Below the pieces are notes generated by a model. That model was not told the origin of the DNA. It saw nothing but the letters and a program-made list of their open reading frames with translations, and searched no databases. Positions 10,201 through 19,395 of a stretch of 64,000 bases of DNA are shown piece after piece. The translations under genes and the position numbers were made by a program. How positions within the stretch are numbered: the first letter of the stretch is position 1; every line of letters starts with the position of its first letter. Source of the stretch: Chaetomium olivaceum (lineage: Eukaryota > Ascomycota > Sordariomycetes > Sordariales > Chaetomiaceae); NCBI GenBank assembly GCA_039881045.1, contig JAYWVB010000006.1, forward strand, positions 434,001 to 498,000, given 5' to 3'.

Positions 10201-10476
10201 ATCGAGGCGGTGATCAACTACGCCGCCAAATACTGCAGCAAGACCGAGACCAAGACCAGCACGTACGCCGAGATCGCCGGGGCCATATTGCCACACGTCT
10301 CGGACAGGAACCCCATGCTGTCGTTTGTTTCGAGGATGATGAACAAGTTAATCGGCGAGAGGGATTACTCCGCACAGGAGACGTGCCACATCCTCCTCAA
10401 GCTACCCCTCTACCAGGACAGCCGCGTTGTGATTAGCGTCGACTGCCGACCGGCTGACAGGCATAACCGGTTGGCA
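7213..10476 (+). pseudogene. Helitron Rep region with AT-hooks and zinc finger (broken)
   Basis: Begins at ATG 7213 (MEVNGELRICSHRKEK, then CLACRRK). An intron of about 45 nt follows, with branch site GCTAAC near 7385. Past an in-frame TAG at 7767-7769 come three GRPRK AT-hooks and an RRGRR motif (7770-8050). A CFRC...CKRC zinc finger is at about 8207-8275 and another probable intron at about 8429-8481. The Helitron-like N domain (about 9010-9530) ends in VFITLSPADLHWHDLY. A +1 shift occurs near 9535 and another by 9655. A TAG at 9679-9681 replaces the residue before CRYEWQ, just ahead of the HUH motif SSHNHGLYWF. The frame shifts again near 10476, leading into the helicase. The product would nick single strands for rolling-circle transposition. 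Confidence 0.7.
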
Positions 10477-12644
10477 GAATTCTCGAAGCGGATGAGGCTG
10501 TCCAGACGAAGAAGACGTCGTACGAGAAATACCTGGAACGGCCTAGTGACATGGAGGCGGTGTCGTATTTCAGGTTCCTGGAGACGTGGAACTTCCAATC
10601 GCCAAACCCGGGCAACTGGAGGGAATGGCGCCCACCCGCTCGGCCCAGGGTGTTGTATTACTTCCCGCGGTACACGCCGGTCCATGGGCACGTACAGTTC
10701 GAGGACTTCTGCCGGGTCAAGCTTATGCTGGCACATCCTCATCGGGAATGCGGCGGCTTTCTAACCCTCGACGGTACCCGTTTCTCAGGCTACGTGGCGG
10801 CATACGAGCACTGCTTGGAGCACCATGAACATGAGGATGACCACTACGGAGAGGCGGAAGCGCCGGAACCCGCGGCTGACGAGGACGAGTTCCGGGCTGT
10901 ACCCTTCCAGGAAGATATCAGTCTCGAAGACTGGCAGGAGCTCGCACGCATGGTGCCTGAGCTCCAGCCAGAACACGAGGAGATCGACCTACTGACTAGG
11001 CGAGATATCGACATCAGGTACGACTGGCATCCCCACATCGGCCGGTATATCGATGAACGGTTCGACAGCGGCAAATACTGGGATCTTCTCAAAATCGAGC
11101 ACCCCAGTATGGCGGGAGATGTCGAACACATTCCTCTGAAGGCCCGGGATACCCTCAACCGGGAACAGAGGATCGTGTACGACACTATTATGGGCCACCT
11201 AGAACGGGATAACGTACCGCCCATCCTGTTGCATGTTGACGGCGGCGGAGGCACCGGGAAGTCGTACATGGTCAACATGCTGTCGTCTCACCTCCAGCAA
11301 ACTCTCCCCGGCCGAAAATCGCCCATTCTCCGTGCCGCACCCACCGGGGTCGCGAGCAACCAGATCAACGGCCAGACGCTGCACTCCCTCCTCCGCTTGC
11401 CTATCGATGGCAACTACCGCCCGTTGACCGAAACACCCACTGTTTTGGGGAATCTACAGCGTGTTTTTGCGGGTGTACGTTATCTCGTCATCGACGAAAA
11501 GAGCATGCTGGGGCTCAAGACTCTGGGTTGGATCGATCGGCGGCTCCGCGAGATCTTTCCGGAGAAGAACGACTTCTTTTTCGGCGGCTTGAGCGTCATT
11601 CTGATCGGAGACTTCTTCCAGCTGCCGCCGGTGCTGAACAAGCCGATCTATGCCGAGTACGACAGGTCGATGAAGGAGATGGAGGTTGCTGGTCTCAATG
11701 CCTACCGCGCCTTCGAGCACTCGGTCTTCTTAGAGACGATCCAGCGGCAACAGGGGGCGGACCAGGCCGGGTTCCGCGACACCTTGGTCGAGCTCAGACA
11801 GGCTCGGATGTCGGTCACGGGGTGGGAGCTGTTAGTCTCCCGGTGTGCGTCCAATCTCTCACCCAGAGTACAAGCCGGTTTCGCGAACGCCGTACGCATT
11901 TATCCGACGATAGAAAAGGTGCGGGCTTATAATCATGACCACATGGTCGACCTGAACTCTCCGGCCCTGTACGTAGAGGCTACCCACCAAGGCGACGGCG
12001 CAAGTAAGGCCGAGTCGAAAGACGCCGGTAATCTGTCGAGCCGCTTCCCGGTATGCATCGGCGCCAGAGTTATGTTGACCAGGAATATCTGGAACCCGGT
12101 GGGCCTGGTGAACGGCGCCCAAGGCACGGTACACGATATCGGCTGGGTGGAAGGGGCGGACCCCGTGCGGGATCCGCCGTTGGTCATCATGGTGGCCCTC
12201 GACAAGCATACGGGGCCGCCGTACTACACAAGAGACGTAGAGCTTCAGGACGGGCAGGGCAGGTTGGTGGTCCCGATCCTGCAGGTGAGGCAAGACTTCA
12301 CCCTGAAGAACAAGACGTGCAGCCGCACACAGTTCCCCCTAGTGGTCGCGTACGCTATCACGGTGCACAAGTCCCAGGGGATCACGCTGCCCAAGGTGGT
12401 GTGCGACATCTCGGAGCGCGAGTTCGCTTCCGGGTTGTCATACGTGGCCGTCTCCCGGGCGTCGAGGCTGGACGGGGTGATGTTCGACGTACCATTCGAC
12501 CGAAGCCGAGTGAACCGGGACCCGCCGACTGCTGCCATGCAGAGGAAGCTGGCGGATTACGAGAGGCGTTGGAAGGCTAGGTTGCTAGAGCCGCTATACC
12601 GACCAAGCAACGTGGAAGCGAGCGATACGGAGAGTTATGTGTGA
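10477..12644 (+). CDS. Helitron Pif1-family helicase domain (remnant of RepHel)
   Basis: Continuous frame to TGA at 12642-12644; ATG at 10551 is internal and the protein is the C-terminal half of RepHel. Numbered from 10551, Walker A GGGGTGKS is at residues 231-238, motif Ia is APTGVASNQINGQTLHS, motif II is YLVIDEKSML (DE at 315-316), motif III is LIGDFFQLPPV, then LVNGAQGTVHDI, AYAITVHKSQGITL and SYVAVSRASRL. All SF1B helicase motifs are present and uninterrupted, unlike the Rep half. The role is DNA unwinding during rolling-circle transposition. A host PIF1 gene is unlikely because the Helitron leader KYLERPSDMEAVSYFRFLE lies just upstream. Confidence 0.85.
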
Positions 12645-12675
12645 CTACGAATTAAGCATGTAGAAAATAGCAAGC

Positions 12676-12706
12676 AGTTTGGCCGAACAATATTGGACTC
12701 CGGACA
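12676..12706 (-). repeat. Right inverted repeat of the Helitron-like element
   Basis: Complement of 6953-6981: AGTTTGGCC, AACAATATTGGACTCCGGACA. It lies 31 bp past the helicase stop. Confidence 0.75.
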
Positions 12707-12710
12707 GATA

Positions 12711-12872
12711 TTGGCGCTTCGTCTCTCCCGTACTTAATAACAATAAATTAGCTCGATTGTCCTCCAGAGAGGGACAGGAAAATTGCCAGGAGCGGGAGAG
12801 AGGAAGGAAGCGCCCGTAGCGTAGCGAAGGGCCGCGCGACTGACGAACGAAGCGACGCCAGCAATTTTATAA
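12711..12872. repeat. Palindrome-rich segment after the Helitron
   Basis: GGCGCTTCGTCTCTCCC (12713-12729) pairs with GGGAGAGAGGAAGGAAGCGCC downstream. AAAATTGCCAGG pairs with CGCCAGCAATTTT around the GCGTAGCG-rich centre. A GATTGTCCTCC...GGGACAGG stretch resembles the element's outer end with an insertion. Rolling-circle elements end in hairpins, so this could be the true 3' terminus. Not proven. Confidence 0.4.
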
Positions 12873-12964
12873 TCGTTATCTTAAAGTACTATCCTATTAA
12901 GAAGATTGAAGAGAATATTAATAGTAGTTTCCTAACCTATTTCTAGATTATTATATTTAAGGTA

Positions 12965-14829
12965 ACGTACTCCACCCCCGGGTCGCGCACACTCCCAAGT
13001 CGCGCACTTTTGACCTTGAACCGATAGGAAACATCAATTACACCACCACAACAACCGCAATACACTGAAACTATTTTAAATCATGTATATCAGATGTTTC
13101 TCCGTCTCCCTGACACGTGCGCGCATTGTGCCCGGGCTTTCCGCACTTACCACAACGCCGTGGAGCCGTCGCTGTTCGAGCCCGCCGACCACCATTTTCC
13201 CTCGCTTCACGCTCTACCTGTTCCTGCACCTCTCTCTGGGCAAGTATATCATGTGTATCTCCTACAGTAAGTGATCCTCCAAGACGCACATGTGTTTTTT
13301 TGGCCCTTCGGCGCTTGCTCAGTGCCTCATTTGCCTTCTGTAAGGTGACTATCTCAGCCGTCATTAGGGCCACCGAGTGCGCCAATGCCTGCGTCCCTTT
13401 CGCAAGCTGGTCGACAGCAGTGAGAATTGATGTTGGCGAGCTTCCCTGGTGACGGAAAATCCGATCTTTGATGTACTCGGATTGCGAGACGGTCTCTGTT
13501 GGGTTCCGTGGCGTCTGGGAGAACCAAGGATCGGCAGCGGCGGAGGGGGGACCAGTTGGTGTTGGCATCCGTAACTTGACATCCAGCTTGGATATCACTG
13601 ACTCGGGGTCAAAAGGCACTAGACCTGCACCTCTGAAACCCCCTTTGTTGTTTCTCTCGGTCATAGCGGCAAAGTGGGCGGCTTTGAAAGCGAGGAAGAA
13701 CTCGACCTTGGTGATGTGGTTGATATGCGCTCTGACGAAGTGCTCGATCTGCCGACCGTACGCCCTCTTTAGGGCACTGTAACACCCAACATCGAGTGGC
13801 TGGATTATATGGGACGAGTGAGCAGGCAGGCCGATGGTGATAATGTTGTTCTCCTTGCAAAAGGCTTCGAATTCGGCCGACAGGTGACTCTCATGCCCAT
13901 CAAGCACAATCATCCGATGCACCCCCTTCGTGCGAGACTTCGTGTGCCTATCGAAGTGTTTTGTTTGATCCATTCTAGGCCGGTCTCATTGTCGGTCCAC
14001 CCATTGGAAGTTGGCTTAATAGCCCAGTCGAGTGGGAGCTCGCCCTCGGTATACCAGTTGGCGAGGTGGTAAGTGCCTTGAACAATAAGAAACGGTGGGA
14101 GGCACCACCCTTGGCCGTTGATACACTCAATTGCCGTCGCCCATTCCCGATTACCAGGCTGAACTGCCTTGCCTCTTCCACGTCGATCGGCGCGCGTCAC
14201 TACCATAGCTGCGCAGATGACGCCCATCATGAAGCCGGTCTCGTCGAAGTTGTAGAAGTCACAGTCGTGGATGCCGTACTTCGCCCTCATGTTGTGCACA
14301 AGCTTGAACCACGCGCCAATAAGTTCTGGATCTTCGCAGAGAGCTCTCTGAAAGTCGTATGCGCGATTGAAACGCGTCTTGAGTTTTGGTTGCCGCTTGA
14401 CAAACTTCTCGGCCCAGTGCTTGCCGACGCGTCCCCCGTCGCGTTGGGCGAGCAGCAAATTGGCCATATCTTCAACAGCAGTGTGTCAGGGCGGAAATCC
14501 TCGCGTATCTAGGTCCAATATATAATGGACAACTGCCTCCTCTTCAATGGCTGTCAATCGGTGCGCTGCAGGTCGCGATTCGGGCTTTGGCGTTCGTCTA
14601 TTCATTCTGTGGCGGAGCGTAGCTTCGGGTACGTTGTAGATTGCTGCAGCTTTCCGGCGACTAAGTTTCTAATCTCGTCGAATAGCTTCAATTGCCAGGA
14701 TAACCTGGCTTTCTTTACAGCGAGTTGCCATTGCTGGTCGTAGAGGAATGCTGTGTAGAAAATGGAAATGTGTGACAGTTAGAAAAGTGCGTCGCTTAGG
14801 GGTGTGCGTCCCTTGGGGGTGGATCACGT
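12965..14829 (-). mobile_element. pogo/Fot1-type transposon, inactivated copy
   Basis: The 1.87-kb element has imperfect inverted repeats of about 43 bp (12965-13007 and 14787-14829; outer ACGTACTCCACCCCC on the left, ACGTGATCCACCCCC on the right) and flanking TA dinucleotides at 12963-12964 and 14830-14831, the TA duplication typical of Tc1/mariner/pogo. The single gene is on the minus strand. It is homologous along its length to the 16.6-kb element but diverged, and it is broken by two stops and a 5-base insertion. Confidence 0.85.
13071..14731 (-). pseudogene. pogo/Fot1 DDE transposase (two stops, one frameshift)
   Basis: ATG at 14731 opens MATRCKESQVILAIEAIRRD, a psq-type helix-turn-helix. 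TAG at 14669-14671 and TGA at 14486-14488 follow; both can be C-to-T changes (CAG, CGA), as RIP makes. The CENP-B-type DNA-binding part and FYNFDETGFMMG (first catalytic D) come next. Near 13975 five extra bases (AAAAC) in ATCAAACAAAACAC shift the frame; the intact copy has WLKHFD here. The remaining frame carries MIVLDGHESH (second D), QPLDVG (third D) and a C-terminal CCHC knuckle, CGKCGKPGHNARTC. Apart from the breaks, length and order match the intact 551-residue relative. Confidence 0.85.
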
Positions 14830-14831
14830 TA

Positions 14832-15210
14832 CCTATAAATAATATAATAATAAAAATAATAATTTTATACCTAAGGACTCGAATATACCCTTCTATATCA
14901 TAGATAAGAACTTAGGGTTATTATCTAAAATAGTTTAAGTAGATAGTTCTTAAGTAGATAACTATAAATATATAAGTAACTATTTTCTCTATTACTTTAC
15001 AGTTTAGTCGCTTTATCCTAGAAAAATAATTATCCTTTTATCGAACTTACTAAAGTTAGATATAAAACTATTAAAAGCTTCTAGAAACGTTACTTAAATT
15101 TTATTATGGTTAATGATTAGAATGGCTGTATAAAATTGATAATAATTATATAGCTTGAAATAAGTGGTATTTCTATTAGTTTTAGCCCATCTAATAGTAG
15201 CTATCTATTC
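14832..15210. other. AT-rich spacer, no gene
   Basis: TA-rich DNA with (AAT)n-like stretches between the dead pogo element and the LINE copy. No readable frame. Confidence 0.5.
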
Positions 15211-15220
15211 ATTAAGTTTG

Positions 15221-16384
15221 CTTAATATTCTATTATTATTATTATTTCCTACACCGATATGCCCTGGGGCGCGCCGGTCCTTCTACTGCTATTTACAAAG
15301 GGAACCGTACCGTATAGGCCGGATAAAAACCTCTGTCTACCACTTTGAGACAACAATCTGTGAATCCACCATACTACAAAAGAAAGGAGGCCCTTTGCCG
15401 GCCTCCGGGCCCTCTAGCCCTCTCCATTCACCGTTTCTAGTTCTAACCGCCTGGCTAGACTATACTCCGGTAGCCGGCCAGAGTCCATCAGCCAGCTAAG
15501 GATCCTCCTAACAAGCCTAACACTTCGGGCCCCTACCCCCCGTAAAACGGTCTGTAGGTCCCACTGTGACCGAACCTCCCGATGGTCCCACGGCCTCTGC
15601 AACGGTGGGTCGGGGCACCAAACCACTAGGTGCTCCACTGTTTCCCTCCCCTCCCCGCATGCGCAATAGGGAGTATAGACCTCTGGAACCTTAACCCTGA
15701 AAAGGTAGTCCCGAAGGCCTATATCCCCTATGCGTGCCTGGGAAAGTAGGGAACTCTGGGCGTTTGTTAGGCTCTCGTGCTTCTCTAGGGCCCTGTTGGT
15801 AAAAAGAAGAGCTGGGGGGTCCTTATCGGCTATCCTGTCGGCTGGGCCCTGTTGGCCCTGCCGGTTCCGTTCCCACCGGGCCTGCCAGGCTAGTTCCACT
15901 AACTCTTTTGTGTTTGACCCTCTTTTGCTATTACCCCCAATCTTCCACCTCTGGGCGGCCCACTGGGCTACTGTTGTGGCGGCTGCTTCAGTGGTTGTAG
16001 GGCTTTGTGGGCCCTGTCGAGGCCTCGGGCCTCGAGCTCTTCCCCTCTTCTTGAACCTCTTATAGACTTTGTTGCATGCTTCGGTTATTAGGTGGCCTGT
16101 AGAAGTTCGTTCCGCCCCTGGCCCAGCCCCTGACTGCAGGACCTGTTTTTGTAGCCGGCTCTCGAAGTCGGCTAGTCGTTTGTTGAGGTATAGGTCTAGT
16201 GGTGGCACCCAAGCCTCTGTTTCCAGACATCGGATAGGGGTTGATTGGTAGGCCCCTACTACTATTCGAAGGCTCCTGTTCTGGGCCTTTGATAGGGCTT
16301 GTGCAGGCCCCCTCGGCTCTGTAGCCCCTGGCTTTGTCGGTTGGTGGAAGCTGGAGGCCCCGTAGGCTATGGCACTGCTATATT
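15221..16384 (-). mobile_element. 5'-truncated Tad-like LINE, longest copy
   Basis: Minus strand. The 3' tail (TAA)n is at about 15230-15252, the 3' UTR at 15253-15413, and coding sequence from about 16378 down to 15414. Relative to copies at 983 and 52.8 kb it extends further 5' and is more diverged. The decamer ATTAAGTTTG lies at both edges (15211-15220 and 16385-16394), a probable target-site duplication, with ten extra bases between the tail and the left decamer. Element family: Tad1-like non-LTR retrotransposon by motif order. Confidence 0.85.
15414..16378 (-). pseudogene. LINE polyprotein C-terminal fragment (open but truncated)
   Basis: Open frame without an internal stop from the truncation point; no true start. 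It opens with SSAIAYGASSFHQP and VVGAYQSTPIRCLETEAWVP, the segment after the reverse transcriptase core in Tad-like LINEs, then PPLDLYLNKRL, a basic linker, GDIGLRDYLFRVKV, the motif CACGEGRETVEHLVVWC and LARRLELE. It lacks endonuclease and polymerase domains, so it can only be a remnant. Confidence 0.8.
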
Positions 16385-16550
16385 ATTAAGTTTGGTATAA
16401 ACTTTATTAATAAGGTCCTAGTACTCTACTACTTCATTTTTAAACGTAGTTATCTTATTCTATAGAGACTTAATAATAGCGTTAAAATTAGTAGTTAAAG
16501 TTAGAATTAGTATATCAATATTAGAGCTTGTAATATTTATAGATATATTT
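16385..16550. other. AT-rich spacer
   Basis: Short TA-rich stretch between the LINE and the intact pogo element; no feature. Confidence 0.4.
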
Positions 16551-16552
16551 TA

Positions 16553-16595
16553 ACGTACTTGCATAACGAAGCGCCCACCATAACGAAGCGCCCAC
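16553..16595 (+). repeat. Left TIR of the intact pogo/Fot1 element
   Basis: Starts ACGTACTTGC and contains ATAACGAAGCGCCCAC twice. Identical in complement to 18371-18413. Confidence 0.95.
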
Positions 16596-16650
16596 TTTTT
16601 TACACCTAACAACCTTCCAACTCTATCCTCACTTTTCTCCACACAACAAA

Positions 16651-18306
16651 ATGGAATCTCTTCCAAAAGAAACTCGTATGATCCTTGCACTTGAAGCTCT
16701 CAAGAAAGACCCTAAACTTTCTGTCCGAAAAGCTTCTGCGATCTACGAGGTCTCACGAAGCTCGCTCCGCGACCGACGCGCCGGAAAGCAACCACGACGC
16801 GAAATACCAGCCAACCTTCGAAAACTGACTGACTTTGAAGAGCAAGTCCTTCTTGAGAGAGTACTCGACCTTGATGCGCGAGGATTTCAGCCCCAGCTCT
16901 CGGACCTTCGAGAAATGGCCGATCGCCTTCGGGCCGCACGCGGCGCGTCGGGCGTCGGACCCCGATGGGCAAACGGTTTCGTAAAGCGACATTCCAAGGT
17001 TACGACGCGTTTCCGACGCCGAATCGATTACAAGAGAGCCCAATGCGAAGATCCCGACGTAGTAAACGCGTGGTTTCGGCTCGTACGCAACGTAATCGAT
17101 AAATACGCGATCCAAGAGGGGGACATCTACAACTTCGACGAGACTGGGTTCCAGATGGGCATACTTTCGAGTGCAAAGGTCGTGACGAGCTCCGAGCGAC
17201 GTGGACGGCCTCGCACAAAGCAGCCTGGCAATCGAGAGTGGGTTACGGTGATCCAAGCTGTGTGTGCGGATGGCTGGGTCGTGCCGCCGTACTTTGTCGT
17301 CAAGGGGAAAAACCACCTCCTCCCTTGGTACCAGGACAGCCGGTTCCAGCCCGAATGGAGAGTCCATACAAGCGAGAATGGCTGGACAACAAATGAGATT
17401 GGCCTCGATTGGCTAAAACATTTCGACGAGGCTACCAAACGCCGTACGAGAGGGGTACATCGACTGCTCATCCTTGACGGCCACGAAAGCCACCACTCGG
17501 TCGACTTCGAAGATTTCTGCAAGGCCAACAACATTGTTACACTTTGCATGCCTCCCCATTCTTCCCACTTTCTCCAGCCTCTTGATGTTGGGTGTTTTAG
17601 TCCGCTCAAGGCCTCGTACGGCAAGCGGATTGAGCAGATGATGCGGATGCAGATCACCCACATTACGAAGGAGGGCTTCTTCGACGCGTTTGTCGAGGCA
17701 TTTCACGCTTCAATCACAGCGAACAACATACGAGCGGGCTTTAGAGCAACTGGCCTTGTTCCTTTTGACCCTGAATTGGTAGTTTCTTGCCTCGACCCTA
17801 AGCCACTTACCCCATCTCCTCCAAACTCGCGTCCCGGAACAGCCTCGACTTGGGCCCTGAAGACCCCATCCAATGCGTACGACGCGACCAAGAGCTCCAT
17901 CACTCTCAAGCGGAAGATCGAGAACCATCAAGGTAGCTCTCCGACTCACATTTTCGACATCATCGACTTGCAGGCCAAGAGCATCTCAAAATTGGCACAT
18001 GAAATGGTGTTACTCCGAGCTGAGGCCCAGGAACTTCGTACAGCAAATGAGCGACTAAGCAAGCGCCGTAGGACAAAGAAAACGCGTCTGCAGGAAGGAG
18101 GATCACTTAGTTTACAAGAGGCAAAGGGTTTGATGGCTGACCGGGGACTTGGTGATAAGGACTGCGAGGAAACGTCAGGGAGTAGTGGTTGTATAACAGT
18201 GGGTGGGCCACGCATTCGGCTCTGCAGCAACTGCAAGAAGCCCGGCCACAATGCGCGGACATGTCAAGTAGTTTGCGAGATGTCTGAAGACAGTGACTCC
18301 GAGTAG
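16651..18306 (+). CDS. pogo/Fot1-family DDE transposase with CCHC knuckle, intact
   Basis: 551 residues, one exon; ATG 16651 lies 55 bp inside the left TIR. Residues 1-50 form a psq-type helix-turn-helix (KLSVRKASAIYEVSRSSLRD), and 60-125 a CENP-B-type DNA-binding helix-turn-helix. The catalytic triad is D163 (YNFDETGFQMG), D276 (LILDGHESHH) and D312 (FLQPLDVGC), a DD35D spacing as in the Fot1/pogo group. Residues 435-475 look coiled-coil, followed by a basic KRRRTKKTR stretch. C525-C528-H533-C538 (CSNCKKPGHNARTC) is a zinc knuckle and the tail is acidic. It binds its TIRs and moves the element by cut-and-paste. No stop or frame change is seen. Confidence 0.93.
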   Translation: MESLPKETRMILALEALKKDPKLSVRKASAIYEVSRSSLRDRRAGKQPRREIPANLRKLTDFEEQVLLERVLDLDARGFQPQLSDLREMADRLRAARGASGVGPRWANGFVKRHSKVTTRFRRRIDYKRAQCEDPDVVNAWFRLVRNVIDKYAIQEGDIYNFDETGFQMGILSSAKVVTSSERRGRPRTKQPGNREWVTVIQAVCADGWVVPPYFVVKGKNHLLPWYQDSRFQPEWRVHTSENGWTTNEIGLDWLKHFDEATKRRTRGVHRLLILDGHESHHSVDFEDFCKANNIVTLCMPPHSSHFLQPLDVGCFSPLKASYGKRIEQMMRMQITHITKEGFFDAFVEAFHASITANNIRAGFRATGLVPFDPELVVSCLDPKPLTPSPPNSRPGTASTWALKTPSNAYDATKSSITLKRKIENHQGSSPTHIFDIIDLQAKSISKLAHEMVLLRAEAQELRTANERLSKRRRTKKTRLQEGGSLSLQEAKGLMADRGLGDKDCEETSGSSGCITVGGPRIRLCSNCKKPGHNARTCQVVCEMSEDSDSE

Positions 18307-18370
18307 TTTCAATTGATTTGAGCTGTTGTGGCTGAATTGACTTACACAAAGTGGTTGAGGTCCGGGAAAA

Positions 18371-18413
18371 GTGGGCGCTTCGTTATGGTGGGCGCTTCGT
18401 TATGCAAGTACGT
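18371..18413 (-). repeat. Right TIR of the intact pogo/Fot1 element
   Basis: Exact reverse complement of 16553-16595; followed by TA at 18414-18415. Confidence 0.95.
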
Positions 18414-18460
18414 TACCTTTAATCCTAAACTATAATAGAGTTAAAGGGAGTTAGTATTAT

Positions 18461-18670
18461 ATTATAAACCTCTTCCTAAACCTTATCCTATTAGGGTTTA
18501 GTCTAATCGAAGGTATCTTATAGAGGTACTAGGCTTAGTATAGCTAAAGGGTATATAATAAAGAGTTATATTAATAGTAGGCTCTTGAGCTTATAGCGAA
18601 CTATAGCTATAGTTGTAATTACTAGCTGGAGAACTCCTAGAGCTCTCTAGAACAAGTAACTATATATTTC
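18461..18670 (+). repeat. LTR-like repeat, copy 2, RIP-mutated
   Basis: Lines up with 18690-18900. Nearly every difference is C-to-T or G-to-A (for example ACCTCGTCCTGTTAGG against ACCTTATCCTATTAGG). The copy stops before the hairpin-rich part. Confidence 0.75.
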
Positions 18671-18689
18671 TATTTAGATAGTGCTTAAA

Positions 18690-19129
18690 TGTGACGAACC
18701 TCTCCTGGACCTCGTCCTGTTAGGGTTCAGTCTGATTGAAGGTGTCTTGCAAAGGTACTAGGTTCGGTGCAGCCAAAAGGTGCACAACAAAGACTTGTCT
18801 CAACAGCAGGCTCTCGAGCTTGTAGCGAACTGTAGTTGTGATTGCTAACTGGAGAACTCCAAGAGCTCTCCAGAACGAGTGACTATATACTATCTAAGTC
18901 TCCAGGTACCCCTGTACCTGGATCAAGGAATATTCTCACGAGTCTTCGATCCGTCTTGGATCATTAGATCGTCCCTCGATCCAATGATCCGTTCCTGATT
19001 GGTCCGCCCTGGATCGCGAATCCCCTTCACGATCCGGTTCCCATTGGAGGAGTCCCTCCCTTGCTGATTGGCGCGGCGCACTGCCAGCGTGCCCCGCCGG
19101 GTCGTCTGCATGCGACCATATCCGTGACA
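18690..19129 (+). repeat. LTR-like repeat, copy 3, mostly unmutated
   Basis: Begins TGTGACGAACC and ends CCGTGACA. The first 230 bases match copies 1 and 2. From 18903 to about 19045 it folds into hairpins built on GGATC/GATCC words: 18903-18909 with 18914-18920, GGATCATT with AATGATCC near 18957-18990, and GGATCGCGAA with TTCACGATCC at 19011-19035. A TATATAAAAG motif follows outside at about 19208. No coding sequence; probably a solo LTR or non-autonomous element. Confidence 0.6.
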
Positions 19130-19395
19130 ACTTTCTTTCCAACATTTGTAGAACATTAGCGGGTATTGTTATATAGACTACGTTAGAGTTTAGTTAGTCA
19201 ACGTTATATATAAAAGCCGTTCAATATAGAAACCTATATCTCCATTCCCTTGCTACGTTAATATAGTATCTTTAGTATGCGGTGAAGGTGGCACATTAAG
19301 GGTTTTGACTTTTATTGTTCTTGTGTGGACACTACAAATACTAGGCATACCCAAGTTTTCTTCAATGCCGACAGTCATAACTGGAATGGCTGGAA

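Larger units (their letters stand above)
6953..12706 (+). mobile_element. Helitron-like rolling-circle transposon, decayed, flanked by inverted repeats
   Basis: A 5.75-kb block carries, in order, a Cys-rich leader, AT-hook motifs, a zinc-finger segment, the Helitron-like N domain, a Rep (HUH) segment and a Pif1-family helicase, all on the plus strand. This is the RepHel layout. It is bounded by near-matching inverted repeats at 6953-6981 and 12676-12706, both reading TGTCCGGAG..CAATATTG from outside. Classical Helitrons lack terminal inverted repeats; Helentron/Helitron2 relatives have short asymmetric ones. Palindromes at 12711-12872 may belong to the 3' end. Several frame changes and stops show that this copy is dead. 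Confidence 0.75.
16553..18413 (+). mobile_element. Intact pogo/Fot1-type transposon with perfect 43-bp TIRs
   Basis: Bases 16553-16595 and 18371-18413 are exact reverse complements (43 of 43). Each TIR holds two direct copies of ATAACGAAGCGCCCAC. TA lies immediately outside at 16551-16552 and 18414-18415, the expected TA target duplication. Length is 1,861 bp with one uninterrupted transposase gene. It shows no RIP-like damage although all surrounding DNA is RIP-like, so it probably arrived late. It has everything an autonomous element needs. Confidence 0.95.

Noticed and set aside
10551..12644. Host PIF1 helicase gene
   Set aside because: The Helitron leader and HUH motif lie upstream on the same strand, and it sits in a transposon block.
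13083..13782. Plus-strand frames opposite the dead pogo transposase
   Set aside because: They are shadows; the minus strand carries clear transposase motifs.
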